This document shows, piece by piece, positions 25,747 to 35,622 of a stretch of 50,118 nt of DNA (positions within the stretch are counted from its first letter, which is position 1; every line of letters begins with the position of its first letter). The position numbers and the translations under genes were made by a program. This DNA comes from Pseudomonas sp. H3(2019). GTDB lineage: Bacteria > Pseudomonadota > Gammaproteobacteria > Pseudomonadales > Pseudomonadaceae. The stretch spans positions 1 to 50,118 of the forward strand of contig NZ_VMSG01000036.1 of NCBI RefSeq assembly GCF_007713465.1, written 5' to 3'. The notes below the pieces were generated by a model that was not told where the DNA came from, ran no database searches, and worked only from the letters and a program-made list of their open reading frames with translations.

Positions 25747-25762
25747 TGGCATGGCACCTGCT
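25747..25762 (+). promoter_or_regulatory. Sigma54 promoter of crcZ
   Basis: TGGCAT-GGCAC-CTGCT matches the sigma54 consensus (TGGCAC-N5-TTGCW), with GG at -24 and GC at -12 correctly spaced. The predicted transcription start is near 25773. Confidence 0.88.
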
Positions 25763-25772
25763 ATATGTTTGG

Positions 25773-26145
25773 TACAAGAACAATAACAAGCAATGCACAA
25801 GACAATAAAAATAAGACGAATCGACTCACGCACAACAAAAACAAGACGGCGAGAGGCGTAGCTAACTGATTCTTTTGGAGAGGCGTTGTATTTGGGGCTT
25901 GCCCCGCAACCAGGCCGAGAACAACAAAAACTGCCCTAAGGCAGAGCCTGAACTGGTTGGATCGCACAGATCATTGCAGCACAGCGACCAAAGCAATCCG
26001 TTTGCTCTTGGCTCCCGATTGGGAGGGTCATGAAGGAAACCTTCATGACAAGGGCGCGACACAAAAACAAGAAGCCCGAAACCAAAAATAAAAATAGAGC
26101 ATGCAACTACTTCTTGGGGAGCTTCGGCTCCCCTTGTGGTTTCTG
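25773..26145 (+). ncRNA. crcZ: CrcZ, Hfq/Crc-titrating small RNA
   Basis: Non-coding RNA of about 370 nt that sequesters Hfq/Crc and so relieves carbon catabolite repression. The stretch holds about six A-rich CA motifs of the AAnAAnAA type, for example near 25774-25790, 25800-25820, 25832-25845, 25920-25932, 26060-26072 and 26079-26095, among less conserved structured segments. It sits between cbrB and pcnB with a sigma54 promoter and ends at a GGGGAGC-TTCG-GCTCCCC hairpin. The ends are estimates. Confidence 0.92.
26116..26142 (+). terminator. Probable crcZ 3' hairpin terminator
   Basis: GGGGAGC, tetraloop TTCG, GCTCCCC (26116-26133), followed by TTGTGGTTT. The T tract is interrupted, but the hairpin is very stable. 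Confidence 0.75.
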
Positions 26146-26287
26146 GCGTTTGGCCTTGCAGGCTCGACAGCTGCTACAGAGACCTTGCGCAGCTTCCTAC
26201 ACCATCCCCCGACTAAATGCTAGAATCCCGGCCCATCATGCGGTCATTCTTCGTTTTGGCCGAACATTCCTTCAAACAGTGCATCCC

Positions 26288-27691
26288 ATGCTGAAGAAGC
26301 TGTTCCAGTCATTCCGTTCTCCCTTGCGTCGTACGCAACACATTCGCAGCACGCCTGAAGTGCTCAACAGCAGCCAACACTCGCTGCAACGGGCTCAGTT
26401 CAGCCGTTATGCGGTGAACATCGTCGAACGCCTGCAGAGCGCCGGCTACCAGGCTTACCTGGTCGGTGGCTGTGTGCGCGACATGCTGCTCAACATCACA
26501 CCCAAGGATTTCGACGTCGCCACCAGCGCCACGCCGGAACAGGTTCGCGCCGAGTTTCGCAATGCGCGGATCATCGGTCGCCGCTTCAAACTGGTACACA
26601 TCCATTTTGGCCGCGAAATCATTGAAGTCGCGACGTTCCGCGCCAATCACCCGCAAAACGACGAGGAAGAAGACAGCAACCAGTCCTCGCGCAACGAAAG
26701 CGGGCGCATTCTGCGCGACAACGTTTACGGCACGCTGGAAGAGGACGCGCAACGCCGCGACTTCACCATCAACGCCCTGTATTACGATCCGGTCAGCGAG
26801 CGCATTCTCGACTACGCCAACGGCGTACACGACATCCGCAATCACCTGATCCGCCTGATCGGCGACCCGACCCAGCGTTACCAGGAAGACCCGGTGCGGA
26901 TGCTTCGTGCGGTGCGTTTCGCCGCCAAGCTGAACTTCGGTATCGAGAAACACAGCGCCTTGCCAATCCGCAACCTGGCGCCGATGCTGCGCGAGATCCC
27001 GTCGGCGCGCTTGTTCGAAGAAGTGTTGAAGCTGTTCCTTTCGGGTCATGCCGCGGACACCTTCGAGATGCTGGTCGACCTGCAATTGTTCGATCCACTG
27101 TTCCCGGCCAGCGCCGAAGCGCTGGAACACAATCCGACTTACACCCACACCCTGATCAGCGAAGCACTGATCAACACCGACCTGCGGATCAAGCAGAACA
27201 AGCCGGTGACGCCAGCGTTCCTGTTCGCCGCCCTGCTCTGGCCAGCCCTGCCGGCCCGCGTACTGCGCTTGCAGGACCGTGGCATGCCGCCAATTCCGGC
27301 CATGCAGGAAGCGGCTCACGAACTGATCAGCGAGCAATGCCAGCGGATTGCGATTCCAAAGCGCTTCACCATGCCGATCCGCGAGATCTGGGACATGCAG
27401 GAACGCCTGCCGCGCCGCAGTGGCAAACGTGCCGACCTGTTGCTGGACAATCCGCGATTCCGTGCCGGTTACGACTTCCTGCTACTGCGTGAAAGCGCTG
27501 GCGAACAGACCAACGGTCTGGGCGAATGGTGGACGGACTATCAGGACGCCAATGAAAGCGAACGCCGCGACATGATCCGCGACCTCAGCGGCAAGGACGA
27601 CGGTGCCAGCGGTGCGCCGCGTAAACGTCGCCGCAGCGGTGGCGCCAAGCGCAAACGCGCTGCTGGCGCACCGAGTACGTCGGGCGAGTAA
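26288..27691 (+). CDS. pcnB: Poly(A) polymerase I
   Basis: Adds poly(A) tails to RNA 3' ends and promotes decay. The chosen ATG 26288 gives 467 residues; the frame stays open back to 26030 but that part runs through crcZ and is unrelated to the family. The nucleotidyltransferase core has LVGGCVRDMLL and DFDVATSATPEQV (catalytic acidic pair), then the RNA-binding RRDFTINALYYD motif and LIRLIGDP. The C-terminus is a basic Arg/Lys/Gly tail (PRKRRRSGGAKRKR). folK follows 4 bases after the stop. Confidence 0.96.
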   Translation: MLKKLFQSFRSPLRRTQHIRSTPEVLNSSQHSLQRAQFSRYAVNIVERLQSAGYQAYLVGGCVRDMLLNITPKDFDVATSATPEQVRAEFRNARIIGRRFKLVHIHFGREIIEVATFRANHPQNDEEEDSNQSSRNESGRILRDNVYGTLEEDAQRRDFTINALYYDPVSERILDYANGVHDIRNHLIRLIGDPTQRYQEDPVRMLRAVRFAAKLNFGIEKHSALPIRNLAPMLREIPSARLFEEVLKLFLSGHAADTFEMLVDLQLFDPLFPASAEALEHNPTYTHTLISEALINTDLRIKQNKPVTPAFLFAALLWPALPARVLRLQDRGMPPIPAMQEAAHELISEQCQRIAIPKRFTMPIREIWDMQERLPRRSGKRADLLLDNPRFRAGYDFLLLRESAGEQTNGLGEWWTDYQDANESERRDMIRDLSGKDDGASGAPRKRRRSGGAKRKRAAGAPSTSGE

Positions 27692-27695
27692 ATCG

Positions 27696-28181
27696 ATGGA
27701 ACGCATTTACATTGGCATGGGCAGCAACCTCGCTGCCCCCGCGGAACAATTGCGCAGCGCCGTCGAGGCGCTCGCGCAGTTACCCAAGACAGCTCTGGTG
27801 GGGGTTTCGTCCTTCTATCAAAGCGACTCCTTGCTGCCCGGCCAGCCGCGATATACCAACGCGGTCGCCGCGCTCGACAGCACGCTGACGCCGCTTCAGC
27901 TGCTCGATGCGCTGCAAGCCATCGAAATCGACCAGGGTCGCGAGCGCCATGAGCGCTGGGGCCCGCGCACACTGGATCTGGACATCCTGCTGTTCGGCGA
28001 TCGGCTGATCGACGAGCCCCGCCTCAAAGTCCCCCATTACCATATGCAGGCCCGAGCCTTTGTGCTCTACCCGCTGGCAGAGCTGGCGCCAGCTGACCTG
28101 CAACTGGCCGACGGTCGTCACCTGCGCGAACTGCTCGCTGCATGCCCGTTCGTCGGACTTGAACGCCTCCCTTCTACGTGA
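27696..28181 (+). CDS. folK: 2-amino-4-hydroxy-6-hydroxymethyldihydropteridine diphosphokinase
   Basis: Folate synthesis: transfers pyrophosphate from ATP to hydroxymethyl-dihydropterin. 161 residues from ATG 27696. Conserved IGMGSNL at the N-terminus, ALQAIEIDQGR, and the signature RWGPRTLDLDILLFG with metal-binding Asp residues, then VPHYHMQARAFVLYPLAEL. It lies 4 bases after pcnB in the same operon, and panB follows after a 290-base gap. Confidence 0.95.
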   Translation: MERIYIGMGSNLAAPAEQLRSAVEALAQLPKTALVGVSSFYQSDSLLPGQPRYTNAVAALDSTLTPLQLLDALQAIEIDQGRERHERWGPRTLDLDILLFGDRLIDEPRLKVPHYHMQARAFVLYPLAELAPADLQLADGRHLRELLAACPFVGLERLPST

Positions 28182-28193
28182 GCCTTACACGCC

Positions 28194-28221
28194 CCGTAGC
28201 AGCCGCCGAAGGCTGCTACGG
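28194..28221 (+). terminator. Hairpin after folK
   Basis: CCGTAGCAGCC, loop GCCGAA, GGCTGCTACGG: perfect 11-bp stem 12 bases past folK. No T run, so it may be a REP-like element or a weak terminator. Confidence 0.45.
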
Positions 28222-28251
28222 AGTGCGCGTTGAACCGGCTGAATCGCATCA

Positions 28252-28290
28252 GTAACGCCGGTAACACCAACGGCGTAACATTGCGGTAAC
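28252..28290 (+). repeat. Four GTAAC direct repeats upstream of the panB promoter
   Basis: GTAAC occurs at 28252, 28261, 28275 and 28286, all on the same strand, spaced 9, 14 and 11 bases, two of them as GGTAACAC. They sit just upstream of a candidate -35 at 28299. This pattern suggests repeated activator or repressor half-sites. The identity of the factor is unknown; GTAACA is also the CbrB half-site. Confidence 0.55.
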
Positions 28291-28298
28291 ACATCCAA

Positions 28299-28327
28299 TT
28301 GACTTCCCGAGTTCTCCTCACGACTAT
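28299..28327 (+). promoter_or_regulatory. Candidate sigma70 promoter for panB
   Basis: -35 TTGACT (28299-28304), 17-base spacer, -10 GACTAT (28322-28327). It is 145 bases before panB, giving a moderately long leader. Confidence 0.45.
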
Positions 28328-28472
28328 AGGCGTCCCGCTGCCGCCAACCCGGCACTTACAGGGCGCAATCCAGGCTTTTCAAGCACGACACAAGACCGTG
28401 CGCCTGAGTAGATGAAGAATCACGCGCGTTACTCGCAGTAGTTTTCCAAGCGCCTGAATGAGGATTCCTTAC

Positions 28473-29273
28473 ATGCCAGCTATCACCTTGACCACATTGC
28501 AGAGCCTCAAGCAAAAGGGTGAAAAAATCACCATGCTGACCTGCTACGACGCTACCTTCGCCCACGCCTGCAATGAGGCGGGCGTTGAAGTGTTACTGGT
28601 GGGCGACTCCCTTGGCATGGTGTTGCAAGGACACGACAGCACCCTGCCGGTGACCACCGCCGAAATGGCTTACCACGTCGCCGCGGTCAAGCGTGGCAAC
28701 ACCGACGCCTTGATCCTTGCTGACCTGCCGTTCATGGCGAATGCAACCATTGAGCAAACGATGACCAACAGTGCCCTGCTGATGCAGGCGGGAGCGCACA
28801 TGGTCAAGGTCGAAGGCGCGCTGTGGCTGGCCGAGTCGATTCGTCTGCTGGCCGAACGCGGTATCCCGGTGTGCGCGCACATGGGGCTGACGCCGCAGTC
28901 GGTAAACATTCTCGGCGGCTATAAAGTTCAGGGCCGCAATGAAAACCAGGCGCGGCAGATGCGCGCCGACGCAATTGCCCTGGAGCAGGCCGGCGCGGCG
29001 ATGCTGGTGCTCGAATGCGTACCGAGCGAACTGGCCCACGAAATCACCCAAGCGGTGAAGATTCCGGTGATCGGCATCGGCGCCGGCAATGCCACCGACG
29101 GTCAGGTGCTGGTACTGCACGACATGCTCGGCCTGTCCCTCTCCGGTCGCGCACCGAAATTCGTGAAGAACTTCATGGCCGGCCAAGACAGCATTCACGC
29201 CGCCCTGAGCGCTTACGTCGCTGAAGTCAAAGCCGCAACCTTCCCTGGCGCCGAACACGGATTCTCTGCATGA
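28473..29273 (+). CDS. panB: 3-methyl-2-oxobutanoate hydroxymethyltransferase
   Basis: First committed step of pantothenate synthesis: transfers a hydroxymethyl group from methylenetetrahydrofolate to ketoisovalerate. 266 residues from ATG 28473 (GAGG upstream). TIM-barrel motifs: MLTCYDATFA, VGDSLGMVLQGHDSTLPVT (metal-binding Asp), and KVEGALWLAE, ECVPSELA. Overlaps panC by 4 bases (ATGA), so translation is coupled. Its substrate comes from the ilv pathway encoded at the start of this window. Confidence 0.96.
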   Translation: MPAITLTTLQSLKQKGEKITMLTCYDATFAHACNEAGVEVLLVGDSLGMVLQGHDSTLPVTTAEMAYHVAAVKRGNTDALILADLPFMANATIEQTMTNSALLMQAGAHMVKVEGALWLAESIRLLAERGIPVCAHMGLTPQSVNILGGYKVQGRNENQARQMRADAIALEQAGAAMLVLECVPSELAHEITQAVKIPVIGIGAGNATDGQVLVLHDMLGLSLSGRAPKFVKNFMAGQDSIHAALSAYVAEVKAATFPGAEHGFSA

Positions 29274-30130
29274 ACACTGTCAAGACCGTACGCGAACTGC
29301 GTGCCGCCGTAGCCCGCGCTCGCGGCGAAGGCAAACGTATCGCCTTCGTACCGACCATGGGCAACCTGCACAGCGGCCACATCGCGCTGGTCACCAAAGC
29401 CGCCCAACGAGCCGACTTTGTGGTCGCAAGCATTTTCGTCAACCCGCTGCAATTTGGCGTCGGCGAAGACCTCGACAAGTATCCACGGACCTTGGCCGCC
29501 GATCAGGAGAAACTGCTGCAAGCCGGCTGTCACCTGCTGTTCGCCCCAACTGTCGAAGAAATGTACCCGGACGGTATGGCCGGCCAGACCCGCGTCAGCG
29601 TTCCACTGCTTTCTGAAGGCCTGTGTGGCGCCAGTCGCCCGGGGCATTTCGAAGGCGTGGCGACGGTGGTCAGCAAGTTGTTCAACATGGTTCAGCCGGA
29701 CTTGGCGGTCTTCGGTCAGAAGGACTTCCAGCAACTGGCGGTGATTCGCGCGCTGGTGCATGACCTGAACATGCCGATCCAGATCATTGGCGAGCCCACC
29801 GTACGAGCCGCCGACGGCCTGGCGTTGTCCTCGCGCAATGGTTTCCTCAGCGAAGAACAGCGGGCCGTCGCGCCAATTGTGTATCGCACGCTGAGCGACA
29901 TCGCCGAAGCCATCAAACAGGGCGAACGCGATTACCCGGCGCTCCTGGCCCGGAAGATCGAGCAGCTCCAGGCCGCCGGTTTGCGTCCTGATTACCTGGA
30001 AGTCCGCCACGCGCTGACCCTGCGCCCAGCGACCGTGGGTGACCGTGACCTGGTGATCCTGGTGGCCGCTTTCCTGGGCACGACCCGGTTGATCGACAAC
30101 CTGCACCTGAACCTCGACGCCCCCGCTTAA
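29270..30130 (+). CDS. panC: Pantothenate synthetase (pantoate--beta-alanine ligase)
   Basis: Joins pantoate and beta-alanine using ATP. 286 residues with the nucleotidyltransferase HIGH-like MGNLHSGHIAL, the pantoate-binding FVNPLQFG region, DLAVFGQKDFQQL and the KMSKS-like LSSRNGFLS. Follows panB with a 4-base overlap; panD is about 215 bases downstream beyond a REPIN. Confidence 0.97.
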   Translation: MNTVKTVRELRAAVARARGEGKRIAFVPTMGNLHSGHIALVTKAAQRADFVVASIFVNPLQFGVGEDLDKYPRTLAADQEKLLQAGCHLLFAPTVEEMYPDGMAGQTRVSVPLLSEGLCGASRPGHFEGVATVVSKLFNMVQPDLAVFGQKDFQQLAVIRALVHDLNMPIQIIGEPTVRAADGLALSSRNGFLSEEQRAVAPIVYRTLSDIAEAIKQGERDYPALLARKIEQLQAAGLRPDYLEVRHALTLRPATVGDRDLVILVAAFLGTTRLIDNLHLNLDAPA

Positions 30131-30145
30131 CCACCGCAATCCCCC

Positions 30146-30235
30146 TGTGGGAGCGAGCTTGCTCGCGATGGCGGCTTAACACTCAACAAAGATGTTGGCC
30201 GCCAGACCGCTATCGCGAGCAAGCTCGCTCCCACA
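30146..30235. repeat. REPIN-type inverted REP pair between panC and panD
   Basis: Two REP arms of 29 bases, 30146-30174 and 30207-30235, are reverse complements with a single mismatch and share the core GGGAGCGAGCTTGCTCGCGA. The 32-base centre is not symmetrical. This is the classic Pseudomonas REP doublet, mobilised by RAYT proteins elsewhere in the genome. It would form a long hairpin in the pan transcript. Confidence 0.92.
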
Positions 30236-30346
30236 ATAGATTGGTGTTGTTTTTGTAGATTGCAGTCGGTTTCTCACGTCGTATTGCCGGCCTCAAAAGC
30301 TTCGGGCAAACTGCCCGCCGTTCGGATCTGACCAAGGGAAACACTC

Positions 30347-30727
30347 ATGCACGCCATCATGCTCAAGGCCAAGCTGCATCGCGCCGAAGTTACCCACGCA
30401 GTGCTCGACTACGAAGGCTCTTGCGCCATCGACGGCGAATGGCTGGACCTGTCCGGGATCCGTGAGTACGAACAAATCCAGATCTACAACGTCGATAACG
30501 GCGAACGCTTCACCACTTACGCGATCCGTGGCGAAGAAGGCTCGCGCATGATCTCGGTCAACGGCGCCGCCGCACACAAGGCCAAGGTCGGTGATCGGGT
30601 GATCATCTGCGCTTACGCTCATTACAGCGAAGCCGAACTGCTCAATTTCAAACCGCGCATGCTCTACATGGCTCCAGGCAACGAGTTGAGCCATACCAGC
30701 AATGCCATCCCGGTTCAGGTCGCCTGA
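30347..30727 (+). CDS. panD: Aspartate 1-decarboxylase precursor
   Basis: Makes beta-alanine for pantothenate. 126-residue proenzyme that self-cleaves between Gly24 and Ser25 (DYEGSCAIDG) to generate the pyruvoyl cofactor. Tyr58 region (TTYAIRGEEGS) and the conserved NGAAAHKAKVGDRVIICAYA strand are present. AAGGGAAACACTC precedes the ATG. Separated from panBC by the REPIN, so it may be expressed at a different level. Confidence 0.97.
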   Translation: MHAIMLKAKLHRAEVTHAVLDYEGSCAIDGEWLDLSGIREYEQIQIYNVDNGERFTTYAIRGEEGSRMISVNGAAAHKAKVGDRVIICAYAHYSEAELLNFKPRMLYMAPGNELSHTSNAIPVQVA

Positions 30728-30779
30728 GCCCTCCCCGTACTCCGAACACTGAAAGCCCGCCTGCCTGGCGACCTTGAGT

Positions 30780-30801
30780 GCCGGTACAAAATAGTACCGG
30801 C
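30780..30801 (+). terminator. Hairpin after panD
   Basis: TGCCGGTAC, loop AAAATA, GTACCGGCCA form an 8-9 bp stem 52 bases past panD. No T tract. Could end or stabilise the pan transcript. Confidence 0.35.
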
Positions 30802-30885
30802 CACAGGTCAGACAAAGCCAAGACAGATCACACCGCGAGGTTTACTGTAATCGCCCTGCGCTATTAAATCGTTTATTCGCAGTTC

Positions 30886-30928
30886 AACCGGAGGGTGCCT
30901 GTCATCAAACAGGACATTCCGGTTTTTT
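30886..30928 (+). terminator. Intrinsic terminator between panD and pgi
   Basis: AACCGGA at 30886 pairs with TCCGGTT before a T6 run; an inner CCTG/CAGG pair closes an 8-base loop. It lies 42 bases before the pgi start. It may terminate panD transcripts or act as an attenuator in a pgi leader, since a promoter-like TTTACT...TATTAA (30841-30867) precedes it. Confidence 0.7.
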
Positions 30929-30970
30929 CAGTGTCCTAAAGGCAGTCCAAGTAAAAGGAAACCCGCAGCG

Positions 30971-32635
30971 ATGGCGTACTACCGCACTCCTCATGACGTT
31001 ACCGCTCTGCCAGCCTGGCAGGCGCTGAATGATCACCGCCAAGCCATGCAGGATTTCAGCATGCGCGAAGCGTTCAATGCCGACCCGCAGCGTTTTACCC
31101 AGTTCACACTGAGCAGCTGTGGACTATTTCTTGATTACTCGAAAAACCTGATCAACACCGAAACCCGCAATCTGCTGGTGGGCCTGGCGAACGAAGTCGG
31201 CTTGCAAGACGCGATCAAGGCGTTGTTCAACGGCGAAATCGTCAATGCCTCCGAAGGCCGTCCGGCGCTGCATACGGCCCTGCGCCGCCCGGTGGGCGAC
31301 AAGCTGTCGGTCAATGGCGTCAACGTCATGCCTGACGTGCACAAAGTGCTGAACCAGATCACTGAGCTGGTCGGGCGCATTCACGACGGCCTGTGGCGCG
31401 GTTACACCGAGAAGCCGATCACTGACGTGGTGAACATCGGCATCGGTGGTTCGTTCCTCGGCCCTGAGCTGGTTTCCGAAGCGCTGTTGTCCTACGCCCA
31501 GAAAGGCGTGCGCTGCCATTACCTGGCGAATATCGACGGCAGCGAATTCCATGAGTTGTCGGCAAAGATTCGTGCCGAAACCACGCTGTTCATCGTTTCC
31601 TCGAAATCCTTCAACACCCTCGAAACCCTGAAAAACGCCCAGGCCGCACGCGCCTGGTACCTGGCTCAGGGCGGCTCCGAAGCCGAACTGTATCGCCACT
31701 TCATCGCCGTTTCGAGCAACAACGCAGCGGCCGTGGCCTTCGGTATTCGCGAAGAGAACATCTTCCCGATGTGGGACTGGGTTGGCGGGCGTTACTCGCT
31801 GTGGTCGGCCATCGGCTTGCCAATTGCCCTGGCCATCGGCATGTCGAACTTCAAGGAACTGCTGTCCGGCGCCTACACCATGGACCAGCACTTCCAGAGC
31901 GCACCGTTCGAACAGAACATGCCGGTACTGCTGGCATTGCTGGGTGTCTGGTATGGCAACTTCTGGGGCGCGCAAAGCCACGCGATCCTGCCGTACGACC
32001 ACTACCTGCGCAACATCACCAAGCACTTGCAGCAACTGGACATGGAATCCAACGGTAAGAGCGTACGTCAGGACGGCACGCCGGTTTCCACCGATACCGG
32101 TCCGGTCATCTGGGGTGGCGTCGGTTGCAACGGTCAACACGCCTATCACCAGTTGCTGCACCAAGGCACCCAGCTGATTCCAGCCGACTTCATCGTGCCG
32201 ATCGTCAGCTTCAACCCGGTTGCCGACCACCACCAGTGGCTGTACGCCAACTGCCTGTCGCAAAGCCAGGCGCTGATGCTCGGCAAGACCCGCGCCGAGG
32301 CGGAAGCCGAGCTGCGTGAAAAAGGCGTGGCCGAAGACCAGGTGCAAAAACTCGCGCCGCACAAGGTGATCCCGGGCAACCGCCCGAGCAACACCCTGGT
32401 GGTCGAGCGCATCAGCCCGCGTCGTCTTGGCGCGCTGGTGGCGATGTACGAGCACAAGGTGTTCGTGCAGAGCGTGATCTGGGGCATCAACGCCTTCGAC
32501 CAATGGGGCGTGGAGTTGGGCAAGGAGCTGGGCAAAGGCGTCTACAGCCGCCTGGTCGGCAGCGAAGAAACCCCGGCCGAAGACGCTTCGACCCAGGGCC
32601 TGATCAACTACTTCCGTGGTCGTCACCGCGGGTGA
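30971..32635 (+). CDS. pgi: Glucose-6-phosphate isomerase
   Basis: Interconverts glucose-6-phosphate and fructose-6-phosphate. 554 residues, usual for bacterial PGI. Phosphate-binding GIGGSFLGPELV and SSKSFNTLETL, active-site FPMWDWVGGRYSLWSAIGLPIA, and the catalytic NGQHAYHQLLHQGTQL (Gln/His) and C-terminal SVIWGINAFDQWGVELGKEL are intact. ATG 30971 follows AAAAGGAAACCCGCAGCG. In pseudomonads it serves mainly gluconeogenesis and the EDEMP cycle. Confidence 0.98.
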   Translation: MAYYRTPHDVTALPAWQALNDHRQAMQDFSMREAFNADPQRFTQFTLSSCGLFLDYSKNLINTETRNLLVGLANEVGLQDAIKALFNGEIVNASEGRPALHTALRRPVGDKLSVNGVNVMPDVHKVLNQITELVGRIHDGLWRGYTEKPITDVVNIGIGGSFLGPELVSEALLSYAQKGVRCHYLANIDGSEFHELSAKIRAETTLFIVSSKSFNTLETLKNAQAARAWYLAQGGSEAELYRHFIAVSSNNAAAVAFGIREENIFPMWDWVGGRYSLWSAIGLPIALAIGMSNFKELLSGAYTMDQHFQSAPFEQNMPVLLALLGVWYGNFWGAQSHAILPYDHYLRNITKHLQQLDMESNGKSVRQDGTPVSTDTGPVIWGGVGCNGQHAYHQLLHQGTQLIPADFIVPIVSFNPVADHHQWLYANCLSQSQALMLGKTRAEAEAELREKGVAEDQVQKLAPHKVIPGNRPSNTLVVERISPRRLGALVAMYEHKVFVQSVIWGINAFDQWGVELGKELGKGVYSRLVGSEETPAEDASTQGLINYFRGRHRG

Positions 32636-32644
32636 TCTGATCCT

Positions 32645-32679
32645 CGCTCCCACAGGTCTGCACAGACCTTGTGGGAGCG
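32645..32679. repeat. REP-like hairpin after pgi
   Basis: CGCTCCCACAGGTCTG and AGACCTTGTGGGAGCG pair with one bulge. The GCTCCCACA end is shared with the REPIN at 30146-30235. It starts 10 bases after the pgi stop. Confidence 0.75.
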
Positions 32680-32751
32680 GTGCAAGGCTTGAACCCATTC
32701 ACTACTCGGCGCATCTTTATCACTTGTGCAATACAAGCATAAGGAACCGCC

Positions 32752-34689
<1,938 letters not shown>

Positions 34690-34752
34690 TCTGTTCACCC
34701 AAGCGCGGCCGCTGGCCGCGCATTTTTTCAATGCCGTAGCCACCGAGTCGTC

Positions 34753-35622
34753 ATGGAATTCATCCGTAGCCGTATCGAAACCCAGATCATGAGCCTGTCC
34801 GGCCTTTCGCTGGGCAAGCTCGACCTGGAAAACCCCAAGGGCGATCCCGGGCTCTTCGGCCCCGACTCGGTGAGCTGGCAAGTGCATGGCGACTTCAGCA
34901 GCATGCTCATCGGCGGCATCAGTGCCTTGATGCTGCAAGCCCTGCACCCGCTGGCGCTGGCCGGGGTCTGGGACCACTCGAACTTCCGTGAAGACATGCT
35001 CGGTCGACTGCGTCGCACCGGGCAGTTCATCTCCGGCACCACCTTCGGTTCACGTCAGGACGCCGAGTGGCTGATCGAGAAAGTGCGCACCATTCACTTG
35101 CAAGTGGTCGGCACCGCACCCGATGGGCGCCCTTATGCCGCCAGCGATCCGGACCTGCTGACCTGGGTCCATGTGGCCGAAGTCAGCAATTTTCTCGCAG
35201 CCCATTTGCGCTACCGCAATCCGAATCTTTCACCCGTCGATCAGGACCGCTACTACGCCGAGATCGCCTTGGTCGCCGAACGACTGGGCGCCCGCGATGT
35301 TCCGCGCTCACGGCGGGAAATCAGCGAGTACCTTGAACGAATTCGCCCACAACTGCTCTGCGATGAACGCAGCCGCGAAGTGCTGCGGTTGCTTCTGGCC
35401 GCACCATCACCCAGCCGCCTGGCCAAACCCTTCGGCGGGCTGATGATGCAAGCGGGCATCGACCTGCTGCCCGACTGGGCCAGTGACATGCTCGGTGTCC
35501 GCCAGAATCCGCTACAACGCAAACTGATTCGCGCCAGCGTCAATCGCAGTGCACCGATGCTGCGCTGGGCGGTGCGCAATGGTTCGGTACAGCGGGCAAA
35601 ACGGCGGATGGGTTTATCATGA
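34753..35622 (+). CDS. Oxygenase MpaB family (DUF2236) protein
   Basis: 289 residues. Conserved DUF2236 elements: GPDSVSWQVHGDFSSMLIGGISALMLQALHPLALAGVWDHS region (landmarks QALHPLA and VWDHS), ASDPDLLTWVHVAEVSNFL and SEYLERIRPQL. Histidine and Arg/Asp residues match the heme-binding MpaB/latex-clearing-protein-like fold, so an oxygenase role is possible but the substrate is unknown. Its TGA stop is formed at the junction with a 107-bp repeat. It lies downstream of acsB on the same strand. Confidence 0.8.
   Translation: MEFIRSRIETQIMSLSGLSLGKLDLENPKGDPGLFGPDSVSWQVHGDFSSMLIGGISALMLQALHPLALAGVWDHSNFREDMLGRLRRTGQFISGTTFGSRQDAEWLIEKVRTIHLQVVGTAPDGRPYAASDPDLLTWVHVAEVSNFLAAHLRYRNPNLSPVDQDRYYAEIALVAERLGARDVPRSRREISEYLERIRPQLLCDERSREVLRLLLAAPSPSRLAKPFGGLMMQAGIDLLPDWASDMLGVRQNPLQRKLIRASVNRSAPMLRWAVRNGSVQRAKRRMGLS

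Noticed and set aside
26030..26287. In-frame 86-codon upstream extension of pcnB
   Set aside because: It runs through the 3' half of crcZ, has Lys/Asn-rich codons from CA motifs, and the family starts at the MLKKLFQ position.
28252..28290. GTAAC repeats considered as a CRISPR-like array
   Set aside because: Units are five bases with 4-9 base spacers, far too short; no cas genes.
31124..32698. 524-codon open frame opposite pgi
   Set aside because: Antisense shadow in a conserved gene; composition rich in Gln/Val/His as expected for such frames, and no family similarity.
32715..32751. A-rich stretch before acsB considered as an Hfq/Crc CA motif
   Set aside because: ACAAGCATAAGG breaks the A-R-N triplet pattern, so no convincing AAnAAnAA motif is present.
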